From: Maribacter algarum (ex Lu et al. 2025) (nom. illeg.)
Lineage (GTDB): Bacteria; Bacteroidota; Bacteroidia; Flavobacteriales; Flavobacteriaceae
Length of the DNA: 64,000 nt
Assembly: GCA_947495915.1 (NCBI GenBank)
Contig: CANMAW010000002.1
Location: 682,001-746,000, forward strand
Reading direction: 5' to 3'
A program made the translations under genes and the position numbers. Each line of letters begins with the position of its first letter. The first letter of the stretch is position 1. This document shows positions 11,270 through 20,759 of this stretch, one piece after another. Below the pieces are notes generated by a model. That model did no database searches, was not told the origin of the DNA, and saw nothing but the letters and a program-made list of their open reading frames with translations.

Positions 11270-12707
11270 GGCGCTGTTTTTGTTGTCCCTTTTATGCGCA
11301 AGCACTCTTGTTATAGCACAAGAAAATGACTCAATTTCTTTACCAGATACAAATTTGGAACCACCAGATTTGACGGTAAATGAGACAGCGTTTAAAAAAG
11401 ATACCACTAAAACTTTTAAAAGAGTGAAACTAGATGGTATTGCAGCTGTAATTGGTGATTACGTAATCTTAGATTCAGATATTGACAAAACCTTAATAGA
11501 CTTGCGTAGTCAAGGAGCATCAACTGAGGATGTGACCAGATGCGGACTTTTAGGTAAATTAATGGAAGACCGTTTATATGCACATCAAGCAGTTCAAGAT
11601 AGTATATTAGTTTCTGATGATGAGGTAAACTTAACAGGAGAGCGTCAAATTCAATCTTTAGTTCAACAAATTGGAGATATGAAAAAGGTTCTTAGCTACT
11701 ATAAAAAAGAAAGTGAAGCTGATTTTAAAGCAGAACTTTATAAAATTAATAAGTTAAGAATGTTGTCTGAAAAAATGCAACAAAGTATAGTTTCAGAAAT
11801 TGAAATAACGCCTGAAGAAGTAAGACAATTTTTTAATAAGATTCCTGAAGAAGAACGACCTCGTATCGGGGCTGAAATGGAAATCTCTCAAATTGTTAAA
11901 GAGCCAAAACCTTCAAAAGCAGAAATTCAAAAGGTGATTGATAAACTTAACGCGATTAAAGCGGATGTAGAAGATAACGATGCAAGCTTTAATGTTAAGG
12001 CAATATTGTATTCTCAAGGGCCTTCAAAGTCTACAGGTGGAGCCTTGGGGAGTATTACAAAAGAGTCAGGTTTTGTTAGCGAATTTAAAGATATGGCTTT
12101 CAGTACTCCTGAAGGAAAAATTTCAGAGCCTTTCGAAACTCAATTTGGGTGGCATATATTACTGGTAGAAAAAATTAGAGGACAAGAAAGAGATGTTCGG
12201 CATATACTTTTACAACCAGAAATAACCCAATCTACTTTAGATGAACTTAAAGTTGAACTCGATAGTATTCGTCAAAATATTATTGATGGTAAATACACCT
12301 TTGCAGAAGCAGCTCTAAATTTTTCAGATGAAAAAGAAACTAAAAATGATGGTGGAAAATTACGTAACCCTCAAGATTTTGGACCGCGTTTTGAATTAAC
12401 AAAGATGGATCCAACCCTTTATAATCAGGTTCGAAATTTAAAAGATGATGAAATATCACATCCTATCTTAGAACAAGACCCAAGAGGTGGTGGCCCGAAA
12501 TATAAAATCATGCAAGTAACTAATCGATATGATGAGCATGTTGCTGATTTTGCCCAAGACTATATTAAAATTCAACAATTGGCTAAAACTGAAAAACAGT
12601 ATAAAGCAATCAAAAAATGGATGAATGAACACATCCAAGATACCTATATCACGGTAAACGAAAGTAACAGAGATTGTGATTTTGCGAATAATTGGGTTAA
12701 AGAATAA
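11262..12707 (+). CDS. surA: SurA-type peptidyl-prolyl cis-trans isomerase
   Basis: A 481-residue protein from ATG 11262 ('MNKALFLLSLLCASTLVIAQ', a clean signal peptide); upstream in-frame starts lie inside the previous gene. The SurA N-terminal chaperone region is at about 45-190 ('DGIAAVIGDYVILDSDIDKT'). Two parvulin domains follow, at about 200-315 ('AEMEISQIVKEPKPS', 'FETQFGWHILLVEKIRGQ') and about 320-425 ('RDVRHILLQPEITQS', 'NDGGKLRNPQDFG'). SurA proteins keep outer-membrane proteins folding-competent in the periplasm. It overlaps the upstream lipoprotein gene by 8 bp and is followed 16 bp later by moxR. The paralogue pair in one operon suggests that both serve outer-membrane biogenesis. 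Confidence 0.88.
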   Translation: MNKALFLLSLLCASTLVIAQENDSISLPDTNLEPPDLTVNETAFKKDTTKTFKRVKLDGIAAVIGDYVILDSDIDKTLIDLRSQGASTEDVTRCGLLGKLMEDRLYAHQAVQDSILVSDDEVNLTGERQIQSLVQQIGDMKKVLSYYKKESEADFKAELYKINKLRMLSEKMQQSIVSEIEITPEEVRQFFNKIPEEERPRIGAEMEISQIVKEPKPSKAEIQKVIDKLNAIKADVEDNDASFNVKAILYSQGPSKSTGGALGSITKESGFVSEFKDMAFSTPEGKISEPFETQFGWHILLVEKIRGQERDVRHILLQPEITQSTLDELKVELDSIRQNIIDGKYTFAEAALNFSDEKETKNDGGKLRNPQDFGPRFELTKMDPTLYNQVRNLKDDEISHPILEQDPRGGGPKYKIMQVTNRYDEHVADFAQDYIKIQQLAKTEKQYKAIKKWMNEHIQDTYITVNESNRDCDFANNWVKE

Positions 12708-12723
12708 TAGAAGAAATTCCTAA

Positions 12724-13677
12724 ATGTCAGACGTAACTGCAATTCAAAACCTTGTTGTTAAGCATAAAGAGCTAAAAGAGGAGATCGCAAAAATAATAGT
12801 TGGTCAAAATGAGGTGATAGAACAAATTTTGCTCTCTATTTATACCGGAGGACATTCTTTGTTAATTGGGGTGCCTGGCTTAGCAAAAACATTAATGGTC
12901 AATACCATTGCGCAAACCCTTGGTTTAGATTTTAAGCGTATTCAATTTACTCCTGATTTAATGCCAAGTGATATTTTAGGTAGTGAGGTTTTAGATCAAA
13001 GTCGCAGTTTCAAGTTTATTAAAGGACCAATATTTTCTAATATAATCTTGGCAGACGAAATTAATCGTACGCCTCCTAAAACACAGGCCGCACTTTTAGA
13101 GGCGATGCAAGAAAGAGCTGTAACCATTTCAGGTCAACAGCATAAACTAGAGTTGCCTTATTTCGTACTAGCAACGCAGAACCCTATTGAACAAGAAGGT
13201 ACCTATCCATTGCCTGAAGCGCAGTTAGACCGATTCATGTTTGCGATTGAACTAAAATACCCTTCCGTTGAGGAAGAAATTAAAATTGTTAAAGCGACAA
13301 CATCTGATGAAACTCCTAAAATAAGTAGTCATTTTAATGCGGCTGAAATTTTAGAGATTCAGCAATTAGTACGCCGTATTCCTGTGCCAGATAATGTTAT
13401 AACATATGCTGTTAATTTGGTGAATAGTACGCGGCCAAATCTTGAATCAGCGTCTAAGTATGTAAAGCAGTATATTGATTGGGGGGCTGGGCCACGTGCT
13501 TCTCAAAATCTGATTTTAGGAGCTAAGGCAAATGCAGCCATTCAAGGTAAATTCTCACCAGATATTGAAGATGTTAAAGCTGTGGCAATGGGCATACTGA
13601 GACATCGAATTATAAAAAATTATAAAGCAGAGGCAGAAGGTATTTCTGAAGAAAACATAATAACACAGCTGCTTTAA
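12724..13677 (+). CDS. MoxR-family AAA+ ATPase
   Basis: A 317-residue cytoplasmic protein. MoxR signatures are '[20 protein letters not shown]', the family-variant Walker A 'GVPGLAKT', '[14 protein letters not shown]', Walker B '[20 protein letters not shown]', 'EAMQERAVT', sensor 1 '[20 protein letters not shown]' and 'QLDRFMF'. A lid domain follows ('[13 protein letters not shown]'). MoxR ATPases act as chaperones in assembling enzyme or envelope complexes, usually with VWA-domain and DUF58 partners encoded next door. Here no such partner follows; the neighbours are surA 16 bp upstream and acnB 210 bp downstream. Its client is therefore unknown. Confidence 0.92.
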   Translation: MSDVTAIQNLVVKHKELKEEIAKIIVGQNEVIEQILLSIYTGGHSLLIGVPGLAKTLMVNTIAQTLGLDFKRIQFTPDLMPSDILGSEVLDQSRSFKFIKGPIFSNIILADEINRTPPKTQAALLEAMQERAVTISGQQHKLELPYFVLATQNPIEQEGTYPLPEAQLDRFMFAIELKYPSVEEEIKIVKATTSDETPKISSHFNAAEILEIQQLVRRIPVPDNVITYAVNLVNSTRPNLESASKYVKQYIDWGAGPRASQNLILGAKANAAIQGKFSPDIEDVKAVAMGILRHRIIKNYKAEAEGISEENIITQLL

Positions 13678-13712
13678 TAGATTCTACTGCTTCTTTTTAT
13701 TTCTTACCGTAT

Positions 13713-13731
13713 AAGTTTTTTGCAAAAACTT
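13713..13731. terminator. Short hairpin after moxR
   Basis: AAGTTTTT, loop TGC, AAAAACTT form an 8 bp stem 36 bp past the moxR stop. It is AT-rich and has no clean T-run after it, so it is at best a weak terminator between moxR and acnB. Confidence 0.3.
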
Positions 13732-13887
13732 GAGCAATTTTATTAGAGATTCTCTCTTTCTAATACAGTATTCAACATTTTCTTTAATTCCAGTCTTATC
13801 GCAATAAAATTATTCGATTAAGGTTATGATTTTTAGTAATTTCGTAAGATTGCATTAACCTAAATTCAACATAGATATTCATAATAT

Positions 13888-16662
13888 ATGAGCATGTATA
13901 AAGATTACCTTAAGGAAATTGAAGATCGTAAAAGTTTAGGTCTTCACCCGAAGCCGATTGATGGAGCCGAATTATTAAGTGAGATTATATCGCAAATTAG
14001 AGAAGTAGATAACATCTATAGAGAAGATTCTCTAAACTTTTTCATCTATAATGTCTTGCCAGGTACTACAAGTGCTGCTGGAGTAAAAGCCAAATTTTTA
14101 AAGGAAATCATTTTAGGTAAAGAAATTGTAAAAGAAATTTCACCTGCATTTGCATTAGAACAGTTATCGCACATGAAGGGAGGACCTTCAGTTGAGGTAT
14201 TGCTAGATTTGGCTTTAGGAAATGATACTGCAATAGCTAAAGAAGCTGCCAAAGTATTAAAAACACAAGTGTTTTTATATGAGGCAGATACAGATCGTTT
14301 GGAAGAAGCTTTTAAAGCAGGAAACGCCATTGCGAAAGAAATTATTGAAAGTTACGCACAGGCAGAGTTTTTTACCAAATTACCTGAAATAGAAGAAGAG
14401 ATTGATGTAGTAACATACATAGCTGGTGTTGGTGATATTTCAACAGATTTACTTTCTCCAGGTGGTGACGCGCATTCGCGTTCAGATCGTGAACTACATG
14501 GTCAGTGTATGTTTGAGCATAATAAAGAAATGCAAAACGAATTATTGGCATTAAAACAAAAGCACCCCGATAAGCGCGTGATGTTGGTTGCGGAAAAAGG
14601 AACAATGGGAGTGGGTTCTTCACGAATGTCTGGTGTAAATAACGTTGCCTTATGGACTGGTATTTCTTCTAGTCCGTATGTTCCATTTATCAATATTGCT
14701 CCTGTAATTGCAGGTACAAATGGTATCGCCCCAATATTTTTAACCACGGTTGGTGTTACAGGCGGTATAGGATTAGACCTTAAGAACTGGGTGATTCAAA
14801 AAGATGCAGACGGAAAAACAATTCGAGATGAAGACGGAGAGCCAGTGCTAAAAGAGATGTATTCTGTGAAAACAGGAACCGTTCTAACCATTAATACCAA
14901 AGAGAAAAAACTATACCACGGTAAAGTTGAACTCAAAGATGTTTCTGCAGCATTTACGCCTCAGAAGATGGAGTTTATGAAAGCAGGTGGTTCTTACGCT
15001 GTTGTTTTTGGTAAAAAATTACAAACCTTTGCCGCTAAGATATTAGGTATTGAGGTACCCCAAGTTTATGCTCCGTCAAAAGAGGTGTCTATAGAAGGCC
15101 AGGGGTTAACCGCAGTAGAGAAAATTTTCAACAAAAATGCAGTGGGTACTTCAGGTGCTACATTACATGCAGGTTCTTATGTACGTGCTGAGGTGAATAT
15201 TGTTGGTTCTCAAGATACAACGGGATTAATGACTTCTCAAGAATTGGAGATGATGGCCGCTACCGTCATTTCTCCTATAGTTGATGGAGCATACCAATCA
15301 GGTTGTCATACCGCATCAGTTTGGGATGATAAATCAAAAGCAAATATTCCAAGATTAATGAGGTTCATGAACGATTTTGGTTTAATTACTGGTCGTGACC
15401 CCAAAGGGAAATATTTTCCAATGACAGATGTCATCCATAAAGTATTGAATGATATTACTGTTGGTGATTGGGATATTATTATTGGAGGTGATTCTCATAC
15501 CCGTATGTCTAAAGGTGTTGCTTTTGGAGCAGATTCAGGAACAGTTGCTCTAGCCTTAGCTACAGGTGAGGCTTCAATGCCAATTCCTGAATCAGTTAAA
15601 GTAACTTTTAAAGGTGAAATGAAATCTTATATGGATTTCCGAGATGTGGTACATGCTACACAACAACAAATGTTAAAACAATTCGGAGGTGAAAATGTAT
15701 TTCAAGGCCGAGTAATTGAAGTTCATATTGGTACATTGACGGCTGATCAAGCTTTTACTTTTACAGATTGGACCGCCGAAATGAAAGCCAAAGCATCTAT
15801 CTGTATTTCAGAAGATGAGACTCTTATTGAATCTTTAGAGATTGCAAAAGGTCGTATCCAAATCATGATTGATAAGGGAATGGATAACGCTAAGCAGGTA
15901 CTGAAAGGTCTTGTAGAAAAAGCGGAAACTAGAATTACGGAGCTTAAAACAGGTATAAAACCATCTTTACGACCAGATGCTGATGCGAAATATTATGCAG
16001 AAGTACTTATTGATTTAGACGAAATTGCTGAACCAATGATTGCAGATCCTGATGTGAATAATGAAGATGTTTCTAAGCGTTATACCCACGATACAATTCG
16101 CCCATTATCTTACTATGGCGGAACTAAAAAAGTAGATTTAGGTTTCGTAGGGTCTTGTATGGTGCATAAAGGAGATATGAAAATATTAGCACAAATGCTG
16201 AAGAATATTGAGGCACAACAAGGCAAGGTTGAATTTAAAGCACCTCTAGTTGTAGCCCCTCCAACTTATAACATAGTAGACGAGTTGAAAGAAGAAGGTG
16301 ATTGGGAAGTATTACAAAAATATTCAGGTTTTGAATTCGATGATAATGCACCTAAAGGATTGGCACGAACTAAATACGAAAACATGTTGTATTTAGAGCG
16401 ACCAGGTTGTAACCTTTGTATGGGTAACCAAGAAAAAGCAGAGCCAGGTGATACGGTAATGGCCACATCAACGCGTTTGTTTCAAGGGAGAGTTGTGAAA
16501 GATTCTGGTGAGAAAAAGGGGGAGTCTTTATTATCGTCAACACCAGTGGTTGTACTTTCAACAATTTTAGGTAGAACGCCGACAATGGCCGAATATGAAG
16601 CTGCCGTAGATGGTATTGTATTAACGAAGTTTAAACCTTCAACAAAGCAATTGGTGAGATAA
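13888..16662 (+). CDS. acnB: Bifunctional aconitate hydratase 2 / 2-methylisocitrate dehydratase AcnB
   Basis: A 924-residue protein with AcnB domain order: N-terminal HEAT-like domain (about 1-160), swivel domain moved ahead of the catalytic core (about 170-390; 'EKGTMGVGSSRMSGVNNVAL'), then the three-part [4Fe-4S] core. Cluster ligands are the Cys in 'GFVGSCMVHKGDMK' and the two in 'RPGCNLCMGNQEKAEPGD'. 'GGDSHTRMSKGVAFGADSG' is a further core motif. It interconverts citrate and isocitrate in the TCA cycle, and AcnB also dehydrates 2-methylisocitrate. It is followed by a strong hairpin terminator and then by a second, unrelated-type aconitase gene. TAATTTCG at 13837-13844 is a possible -7 element 44 bp before the ATG. 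Confidence 0.96.
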   Translation: MSMYKDYLKEIEDRKSLGLHPKPIDGAELLSEIISQIREVDNIYREDSLNFFIYNVLPGTTSAAGVKAKFLKEIILGKEIVKEISPAFALEQLSHMKGGPSVEVLLDLALGNDTAIAKEAAKVLKTQVFLYEADTDRLEEAFKAGNAIAKEIIESYAQAEFFTKLPEIEEEIDVVTYIAGVGDISTDLLSPGGDAHSRSDRELHGQCMFEHNKEMQNELLALKQKHPDKRVMLVAEKGTMGVGSSRMSGVNNVALWTGISSSPYVPFINIAPVIAGTNGIAPIFLTTVGVTGGIGLDLKNWVIQKDADGKTIRDEDGEPVLKEMYSVKTGTVLTINTKEKKLYHGKVELKDVSAAFTPQKMEFMKAGGSYAVVFGKKLQTFAAKILGIEVPQVYAPSKEVSIEGQGLTAVEKIFNKNAVGTSGATLHAGSYVRAEVNIVGSQDTTGLMTSQELEMMAATVISPIVDGAYQSGCHTASVWDDKSKANIPRLMRFMNDFGLITGRDPKGKYFPMTDVIHKVLNDITVGDWDIIIGGDSHTRMSKGVAFGADSGTVALALATGEASMPIPESVKVTFKGEMKSYMDFRDVVHATQQQMLKQFGGENVFQGRVIEVHIGTLTADQAFTFTDWTAEMKAKASICISEDETLIESLEIAKGRIQIMIDKGMDNAKQVLKGLVEKAETRITELKTGIKPSLRPDADAKYYAEVLIDLDEIAEPMIADPDVNNEDVSKRYTHDTIRPLSYYGGTKKVDLGFVGSCMVHKGDMKILAQMLKNIEAQQGKVEFKAPLVVAPPTYNIVDELKEEGDWEVLQKYSGFEFDDNAPKGLARTKYENMLYLERPGCNLCMGNQEKAEPGDTVMATSTRLFQGRVVKDSGEKKGESLLSSTPVVVLSTILGRTPTMAEYEAAVDGIVLTKFKPSTKQLVR

Positions 16663-16686
16663 CCTTATATCCAAATATGATTAATG

Positions 16687-16719
16687 AAAAAGCCCGAGTA
16701 TGTTTACACGGGCTTTTTT
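16687..16719 (+). terminator. Rho-independent terminator of acnB
   Basis: AAAAAGCCCG (16687-16696) pairs with CGGGCTTTTT (16709-16718) across a 12-nt loop and ends in T's. It separates acnB from the next aconitase gene, so the two are probably transcribed independently. Confidence 0.85.
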
Positions 16720-16825
16720 ATTTCATTTTTATAATCATTCTTAATTTCATAAGTGCTCTTTTAATCCTTGTACATTTCGTATCTTGTACAGGTAAGATAG
16801 TATAACAAAAATATAAATAGATTTT

Positions 16826-19099
16826 ATGGCTTTTGACATAGATATGATTAAGAAAGTTTATGCTTCCATGGCGGAACGTGTAGACAAGGCGAGAGCAGTT
16901 GTGGGCAAACCACTTACGCTTTCAGAAAAGATTTTGTATTCTCATTTATGGGATGGTAGCCCTACTAAAGCATTCACTAGAGGAAAGGACTATGTAGATT
17001 TTGCTCCAGATCGTATTGCTTGTCAAGATGCTACGGCTCAAATGGCCTTGTTGCAATTTATGCAAGCAGGAAAATCTAAGGTTGCTGTACCAACTACAGT
17101 GCATTGTGATCACCTAATTCAAGCAAAAACTGGGGCAGCAGCTGATTTAAAATCGGCCAATTCAACAAGTGCTGAAGTTTTTGATTTTCTAGAATCAGTA
17201 TCGAACAAATATGGTATTGGTTTTTGGAAACCTGGTGCGGGTATTATACATCAGGTAGTTTTAGAAAATTATGCTTTTCCTGGTGGAATGATGATCGGTA
17301 CCGATTCTCATACTGTGAATGCAGGTGGTTTAGGAATGGTAGCTATTGGTGTTGGAGGCGCAGATGCAGTAGATGTTATGGCTGGTATGGCTTGGGAGCT
17401 GAAATTTCCAAAACTTATAGGAGTAAAATTAACTGGAAAAATTTCGGGATGGACAGCCCCAAAAGATGTCATATTAAAAGTTGCTGAAATTCTTACCGTA
17501 AAAGGAGGAACAGGAGCAATTGTTGAATATTTTGGACCTGGAGCTATTGCCCTGTCATGTACTGGTAAAGGCACCATTTGTAATATGGGAGCAGAAATAG
17601 GTGCTACTACCTCTACTTTTGGTTATGATGAATCTATGGAACGGTATTTACGTGCTACTGATAGAGCCGATATTGCTGACGCTGCTAATGAAGTAAAAGA
17701 GCATTTAACCGCTGATGCAGAAGTTTATGCAAACCCAGAACAATATTTTGATCAAGTAATCGAAATTAACTTATCAGAATTAGGACCGTTATTGAACGGG
17801 CCTTTTACTCCAGATTTATCAACTGAAGTTGGTTCGACGATGACAAAAAAGGCAACAGATAATGAATGGCCACTGCAAGTGGAGTGGGGCTTAATAGGTT
17901 CTTGTACTAACTCTTCCTATGAAGATTTATCACGGGCTTCCTCTATTGCACAACAAGCGATTGATAAAGGTTTAAAGATGAAATCTGAATTAGGAATTAA
18001 TCCGGGCTCAGAGCAGGTACGTTATACAGCAGAAAGAGATGGCATTTTAAATGTTTTTGAAAAATTAGACGCAAAGATTTTTACCAATGCATGTGGACCC
18101 TGTATTGGTCAATGGGCGCGATATAAAGACCCAAAGAATGCACCCAAAAACAGTATAGTGCATTCATTTAACAGAAACTTTGCTAAACGTGCTGATGGAA
18201 ACCCAAATACCCATGCATTCGTTGCTTCACCAGAAATAACTGCTGCAATCGCAATTGCCGGTCGTTTAGATTTTAACCCTATTACAGATTCTTTAATTAA
18301 TCAAAATGGAGAAGAGGTTAAATTTGATGAACCAACTGGTTGGGAGTTACCTCCAAAAGGGTTTGAGGTTGAAGATGCAGGGTATTTAGCTCCAGACGAA
18401 GATGGCTCTGGTGTTGAGGTGAAAGTTGCCTCTGATTCAGAAAGGTTACAATTATTAGAACCTTTTGTTCCGATTAAAGATGAAGAATTAAAAGGTGTTA
18501 AATTACTTATTAAAGCTTTTGGAAAGTGTACTACAGATCACATTTCAATGGCGGGGCCTTGGTTACGTTTTAGGGGGCATCTAGATAATATATCTAACAA
18601 CTGTTTGATAGGAGCGGTAAATGCATTTGGAAAGAAAACCAATTTTATAAAAAATCAGTTGACTGGTGAGTTTTCTGGTGTACCAGACGCGGCTAGAGCT
18701 TATAAAGCGGCAGGCGTACGAACTATAGTAGTAGGTGATCATAATTATGGTGAAGGTTCTTCCCGAGAGCATGCTGCTATGGAACCCCGTCACTTGGGTG
18801 TTGCTGCTGTACTTGTAAAATCTTTTGCACGTATTCATGAAACCAATTTGAAAAAACAGGGTATGCTTGGTTTAACTTTTGCAAATGAAAGTGATTACGA
18901 TTTAATTCAAGAAGACGATACCTTTAACTTTGTTGATATTTCAGAATTTGCACCTGGAAAACCTTTGACTATAGAAATAGTACATGCAGATGGAAGTAAG
19001 GATACTATTTTAGCTAATCACACCTATAATGAAGCACAAATTGGGTGGTATAGAGAAGGCTCGGCGCTCAATGTTATTAAACGTGAGAATGCGGCTTAA
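16826..19099 (+). CDS. acnA: Aconitate hydratase, mitochondrial-like type
   Basis: A 757-residue protein with mitochondrial-type aconitase layout: catalytic domains 1-3 first and the swivel domain at the C-terminus (about 560-730; '[20 protein letters not shown]', '[19 protein letters not shown]'). Cluster cysteines are in '[17 protein letters not shown]' and '[13 protein letters not shown]'. Substrate-binding blocks include '[13 protein letters not shown]' and '[20 protein letters not shown]'. It catalyses citrate-isocitrate interconversion. Its length (about 755) and sequence are nearer to mitochondrial aconitase than to the roughly 890-residue bacterial AcnA/IRP1 type, so the symbol acnA is used loosely. 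A terminator lies at each end. Confidence 0.94.
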   Translation: MAFDIDMIKKVYASMAERVDKARAVVGKPLTLSEKILYSHLWDGSPTKAFTRGKDYVDFAPDRIACQDATAQMALLQFMQAGKSKVAVPTTVHCDHLIQAKTGAAADLKSANSTSAEVFDFLESVSNKYGIGFWKPGAGIIHQVVLENYAFPGGMMIGTDSHTVNAGGLGMVAIGVGGADAVDVMAGMAWELKFPKLIGVKLTGKISGWTAPKDVILKVAEILTVKGGTGAIVEYFGPGAIALSCTGKGTICNMGAEIGATTSTFGYDESMERYLRATDRADIADAANEVKEHLTADAEVYANPEQYFDQVIEINLSELGPLLNGPFTPDLSTEVGSTMTKKATDNEWPLQVEWGLIGSCTNSSYEDLSRASSIAQQAIDKGLKMKSELGINPGSEQVRYTAERDGILNVFEKLDAKIFTNACGPCIGQWARYKDPKNAPKNSIVHSFNRNFAKRADGNPNTHAFVASPEITAAIAIAGRLDFNPITDSLINQNGEEVKFDEPTGWELPPKGFEVEDAGYLAPDEDGSGVEVKVASDSERLQLLEPFVPIKDEELKGVKLLIKAFGKCTTDHISMAGPWLRFRGHLDNISNNCLIGAVNAFGKKTNFIKNQLTGEFSGVPDAARAYKAAGVRTIVVGDHNYGEGSSREHAAMEPRHLGVAAVLVKSFARIHETNLKKQGMLGLTFANESDYDLIQEDDTFNFVDISEFAPGKPLTIEIVHADGSKDTILANHTYNEAQIGWYREGSALNVIKRENAA

Positions 19100-19120
19100 G
19101 TGAAATAGATTAAAATGTTT

Positions 19121-19152
19121 AAAAAACTCCCGATAATTATTGGGAGTTTTTT
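19121..19152 (+). terminator. Rho-independent terminator of the second aconitase gene
   Basis: AAAAAACTCCC (19121-19131) and GGGAGTTTTTT (19142-19152) form an 11 bp stem with a T-run, 22 bp after the stop and 24 bp before the next gene. Confidence 0.85.
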
Positions 19153-19176
19153 AGTTTTGAAAAACAGGTAGTTTTT

Positions 19177-19731
19177 ATGAAAAAACAAACAGTTTATACC
19201 CTTTTGATTATCCTTCTAGTGTTATCGTTCTTTGTTACTCCATTAGGAGACTATAGTAAGATAGAATTGAATAGATTATTTGCTTCTTCCCCTACCATTA
19301 TTGATGTAGAACAAGGAGGGCAAATATCTAATTATGATTGGAGATTAAAAGACCAAAACTGGAATTTTATAAACTTTGAGAAATCTGAAGGAAAGGTGGT
19401 GTTCATTAACTTCTGGGCTTCATGGCATCTTCCATCAAGAGCTCAATTTAAAGACATTGTACAGCTGTACGAACAATATAGTGGACGTGTGGAGTTTTAT
19501 TTAATAACGGATGAAGAGCGAGCTCCTGTTGAAGAGTTTCTAGCTAAGAACCAATATGACATTCCTATTACGTATCAAATTATTGGAGATGCAAGCCCCA
19601 TTAAACTTTTGAAACCTCCCGGAAGTTATATTCTTGATAAAAATGGAATGATACGTGTACATCAAAACGATATTTCTGACTGGAATAATGTTGAAGTACG
19701 AACACTACTTGATCAACTTCTTAGTGAGTAA
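19177..19731 (+). CDS. TlpA-like thioredoxin-fold protein lacking the CxxC motif
   Basis: A 184-residue protein with one N-terminal membrane anchor or signal (about 5-23) and a periplasmic TlpA/AhpC-type thioredoxin fold. The position of the redox motif is clear ('VVFINFWASWHLPSRAQF'), but the cysteine pair is replaced by His84-Leu-Pro-Ser87. The protein contains no cysteine at all. The rest of the fold (cis-Pro region 'LKPPGSYILDKNGMIRVH') is intact, so it is a diverged and probably non-redox paralogue rather than a pseudogene. It is a tandem duplicate of the next gene, sharing the anchor, the 'NRLF/NRLL' linker and the C-terminal 'DWNN/AWND' ending. It overlaps that gene by 1 bp (TAATG), so the two proteins are made together. 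Confidence 0.88.
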   Translation: MKKQTVYTLLIILLVLSFFVTPLGDYSKIELNRLFASSPTIIDVEQGGQISNYDWRLKDQNWNFINFEKSEGKVVFINFWASWHLPSRAQFKDIVQLYEQYSGRVEFYLITDEERAPVEEFLAKNQYDIPITYQIIGDASPIKLLKPPGSYILDKNGMIRVHQNDISDWNNVEVRTLLDQLLSE

Positions 19732-20291
19732 TGAGAATTACAAAAAAACAGCTTGCTAATGCAATTTTCATCGCGGTTATTGCAATCGTCTTTTTTACAC
19801 CAGTTGGTTTCTCAGTAAAAGTATTTGTGAACAGGTTATTATCTGTAAGCCCCAAAGAATTAGTGGTTAGTGACCAACTACAACTCACCGATTACAATTG
19901 GAAATTAGTTGGCCTTAATGGCGAATTATTTGATTTTGATACGGTTAAAGGTCAGGTGATTTTGGTTAACTTTTGGGCAACTTGGTGTCCTCCATGTGTG
20001 GCGGAAATGCCTGAACTTCAAAAGCTATATACAGATTATAATCAAGATGTCGTTTTTGTTTTTGTTGCGCAAGACGAGGTGACAAAAATTGAAGATTTTT
20101 TAAATAATAATGAATATGATTTTCCTGTTTTTTTAGAAAAAACTCATTCGCCTGACTTGTTAGATTCTAAATACTTACCAACGACTTATGTGATTGACAA
20201 AAAAGGGGTAATTCGAGTTTCTAAAACGGGAGCAGCAGCATGGAATGACAACGATGTGAGAGCTTTATTAGATGCTATGCTTTCTGAGTAG
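19731..20291 (+). CDS. TlpA-like membrane-anchored thiol-disulfide oxidoreductase
   Basis: A 186-residue protein with an N-terminal membrane segment (about 9-25) and a thioredoxin/TlpA domain. The active site is C86-P-P-C89 in 'VNFWATWCPPCVAEMPEL' and the cis-Pro loop is 'SKYLPTTYVIDKKGVIRVSK'. Such proteins reduce disulfides in periplasmic targets, for example during cytochrome c maturation or reductase recycling. It is translationally coupled to the preceding CxxC-less paralogue. Its 3' end overlaps the convergent crtZ by 17 bp. Confidence 0.9.
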   Translation: MRITKKQLANAIFIAVIAIVFFTPVGFSVKVFVNRLLSVSPKELVVSDQLQLTDYNWKLVGLNGELFDFDTVKGQVILVNFWATWCPPCVAEMPELQKLYTDYNQDVVFVFVAQDEVTKIEDFLNNNEYDFPVFLEKTHSPDLLDSKYLPTTYVIDKKGVIRVSKTGAAAWNDNDVRALLDAMLSE

Positions 20292-20757
20292 TACTTTGGT
20301 TTTTTGATGGTTGTTTTTTGAAATATTTGAACGGAACAATCAACATACCAAAACATTCTCCATGATCTTTTCCTAAGTGCTTATGATGTATTTTATGTGC
20401 TCTACGCACTCCTTTCGCATACCAATGATTGGCATTTCTAAAAAGTTTGAAGCGTTGATGAATAAAGATGTCATGCACCAAGAAATATGCAATACCGTAG
20501 GCCAATATTCCAAAACCTAAAGCCCACCCGTACCACCAACCATTAGCTCCAGCATAAAACAAAGACATACTTATGACGGCATAAAAGGCAAAAAATGTAT
20601 CATTTCTTTCCCACCAAGAGTCATGATCTTTGTGGTGATGGTCTTTATGTAAACTCCATAGAAAACCATGCATAACGTATTTATGCGTAAACCAAGCCAT
20701 AAACTCCATGATAGAAAATGTACCTAAAAAAATAAGGATCCAGAGTAGTGAATTCAT
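20275..20757 (-). CDS. crtZ: Beta-carotene hydroxylase CrtZ
   Basis: A 160-residue integral membrane protein of the fatty-acid hydroxylase superfamily with the di-iron histidine boxes of CrtZ: 'HKYVMH', 'HKDHHHKDH', 'HDIFIHQRF' and 'HKIHHKHLGKDHGECFGML'. It hydroxylates the beta rings of beta-carotene at C3 and C3' to give zeaxanthin. It is the last gene of the operon, 2 bp after crtB. No lycopene cyclase (crtY) or GGPP synthase (crtE) is in the window, so those steps must be encoded elsewhere. The C-terminal 15 residues are polar and rich in Lys, Gln and Thr. Confidence 0.93.
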   Translation of the reverse strand: MNSLLWILIFLGTFSIMEFMAWFTHKYVMHGFLWSLHKDHHHKDHDSWWERNDTFFAFYAVISMSLFYAGANGWWYGWALGFGILAYGIAYFLVHDIFIHQRFKLFRNANHWYAKGVRRAHKIHHKHLGKDHGECFGMLIVPFKYFKKQPSKNQSTTQKA

Positions 20758-20759
20758 TC

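Noticed and set aside
20275-20291. Overlap of tlpA-like and crtZ reading frames as a possible antisense control
   Set aside because: Only 17 bp of convergent 3' overlap, common in compact genomes, and nothing further supports regulation.
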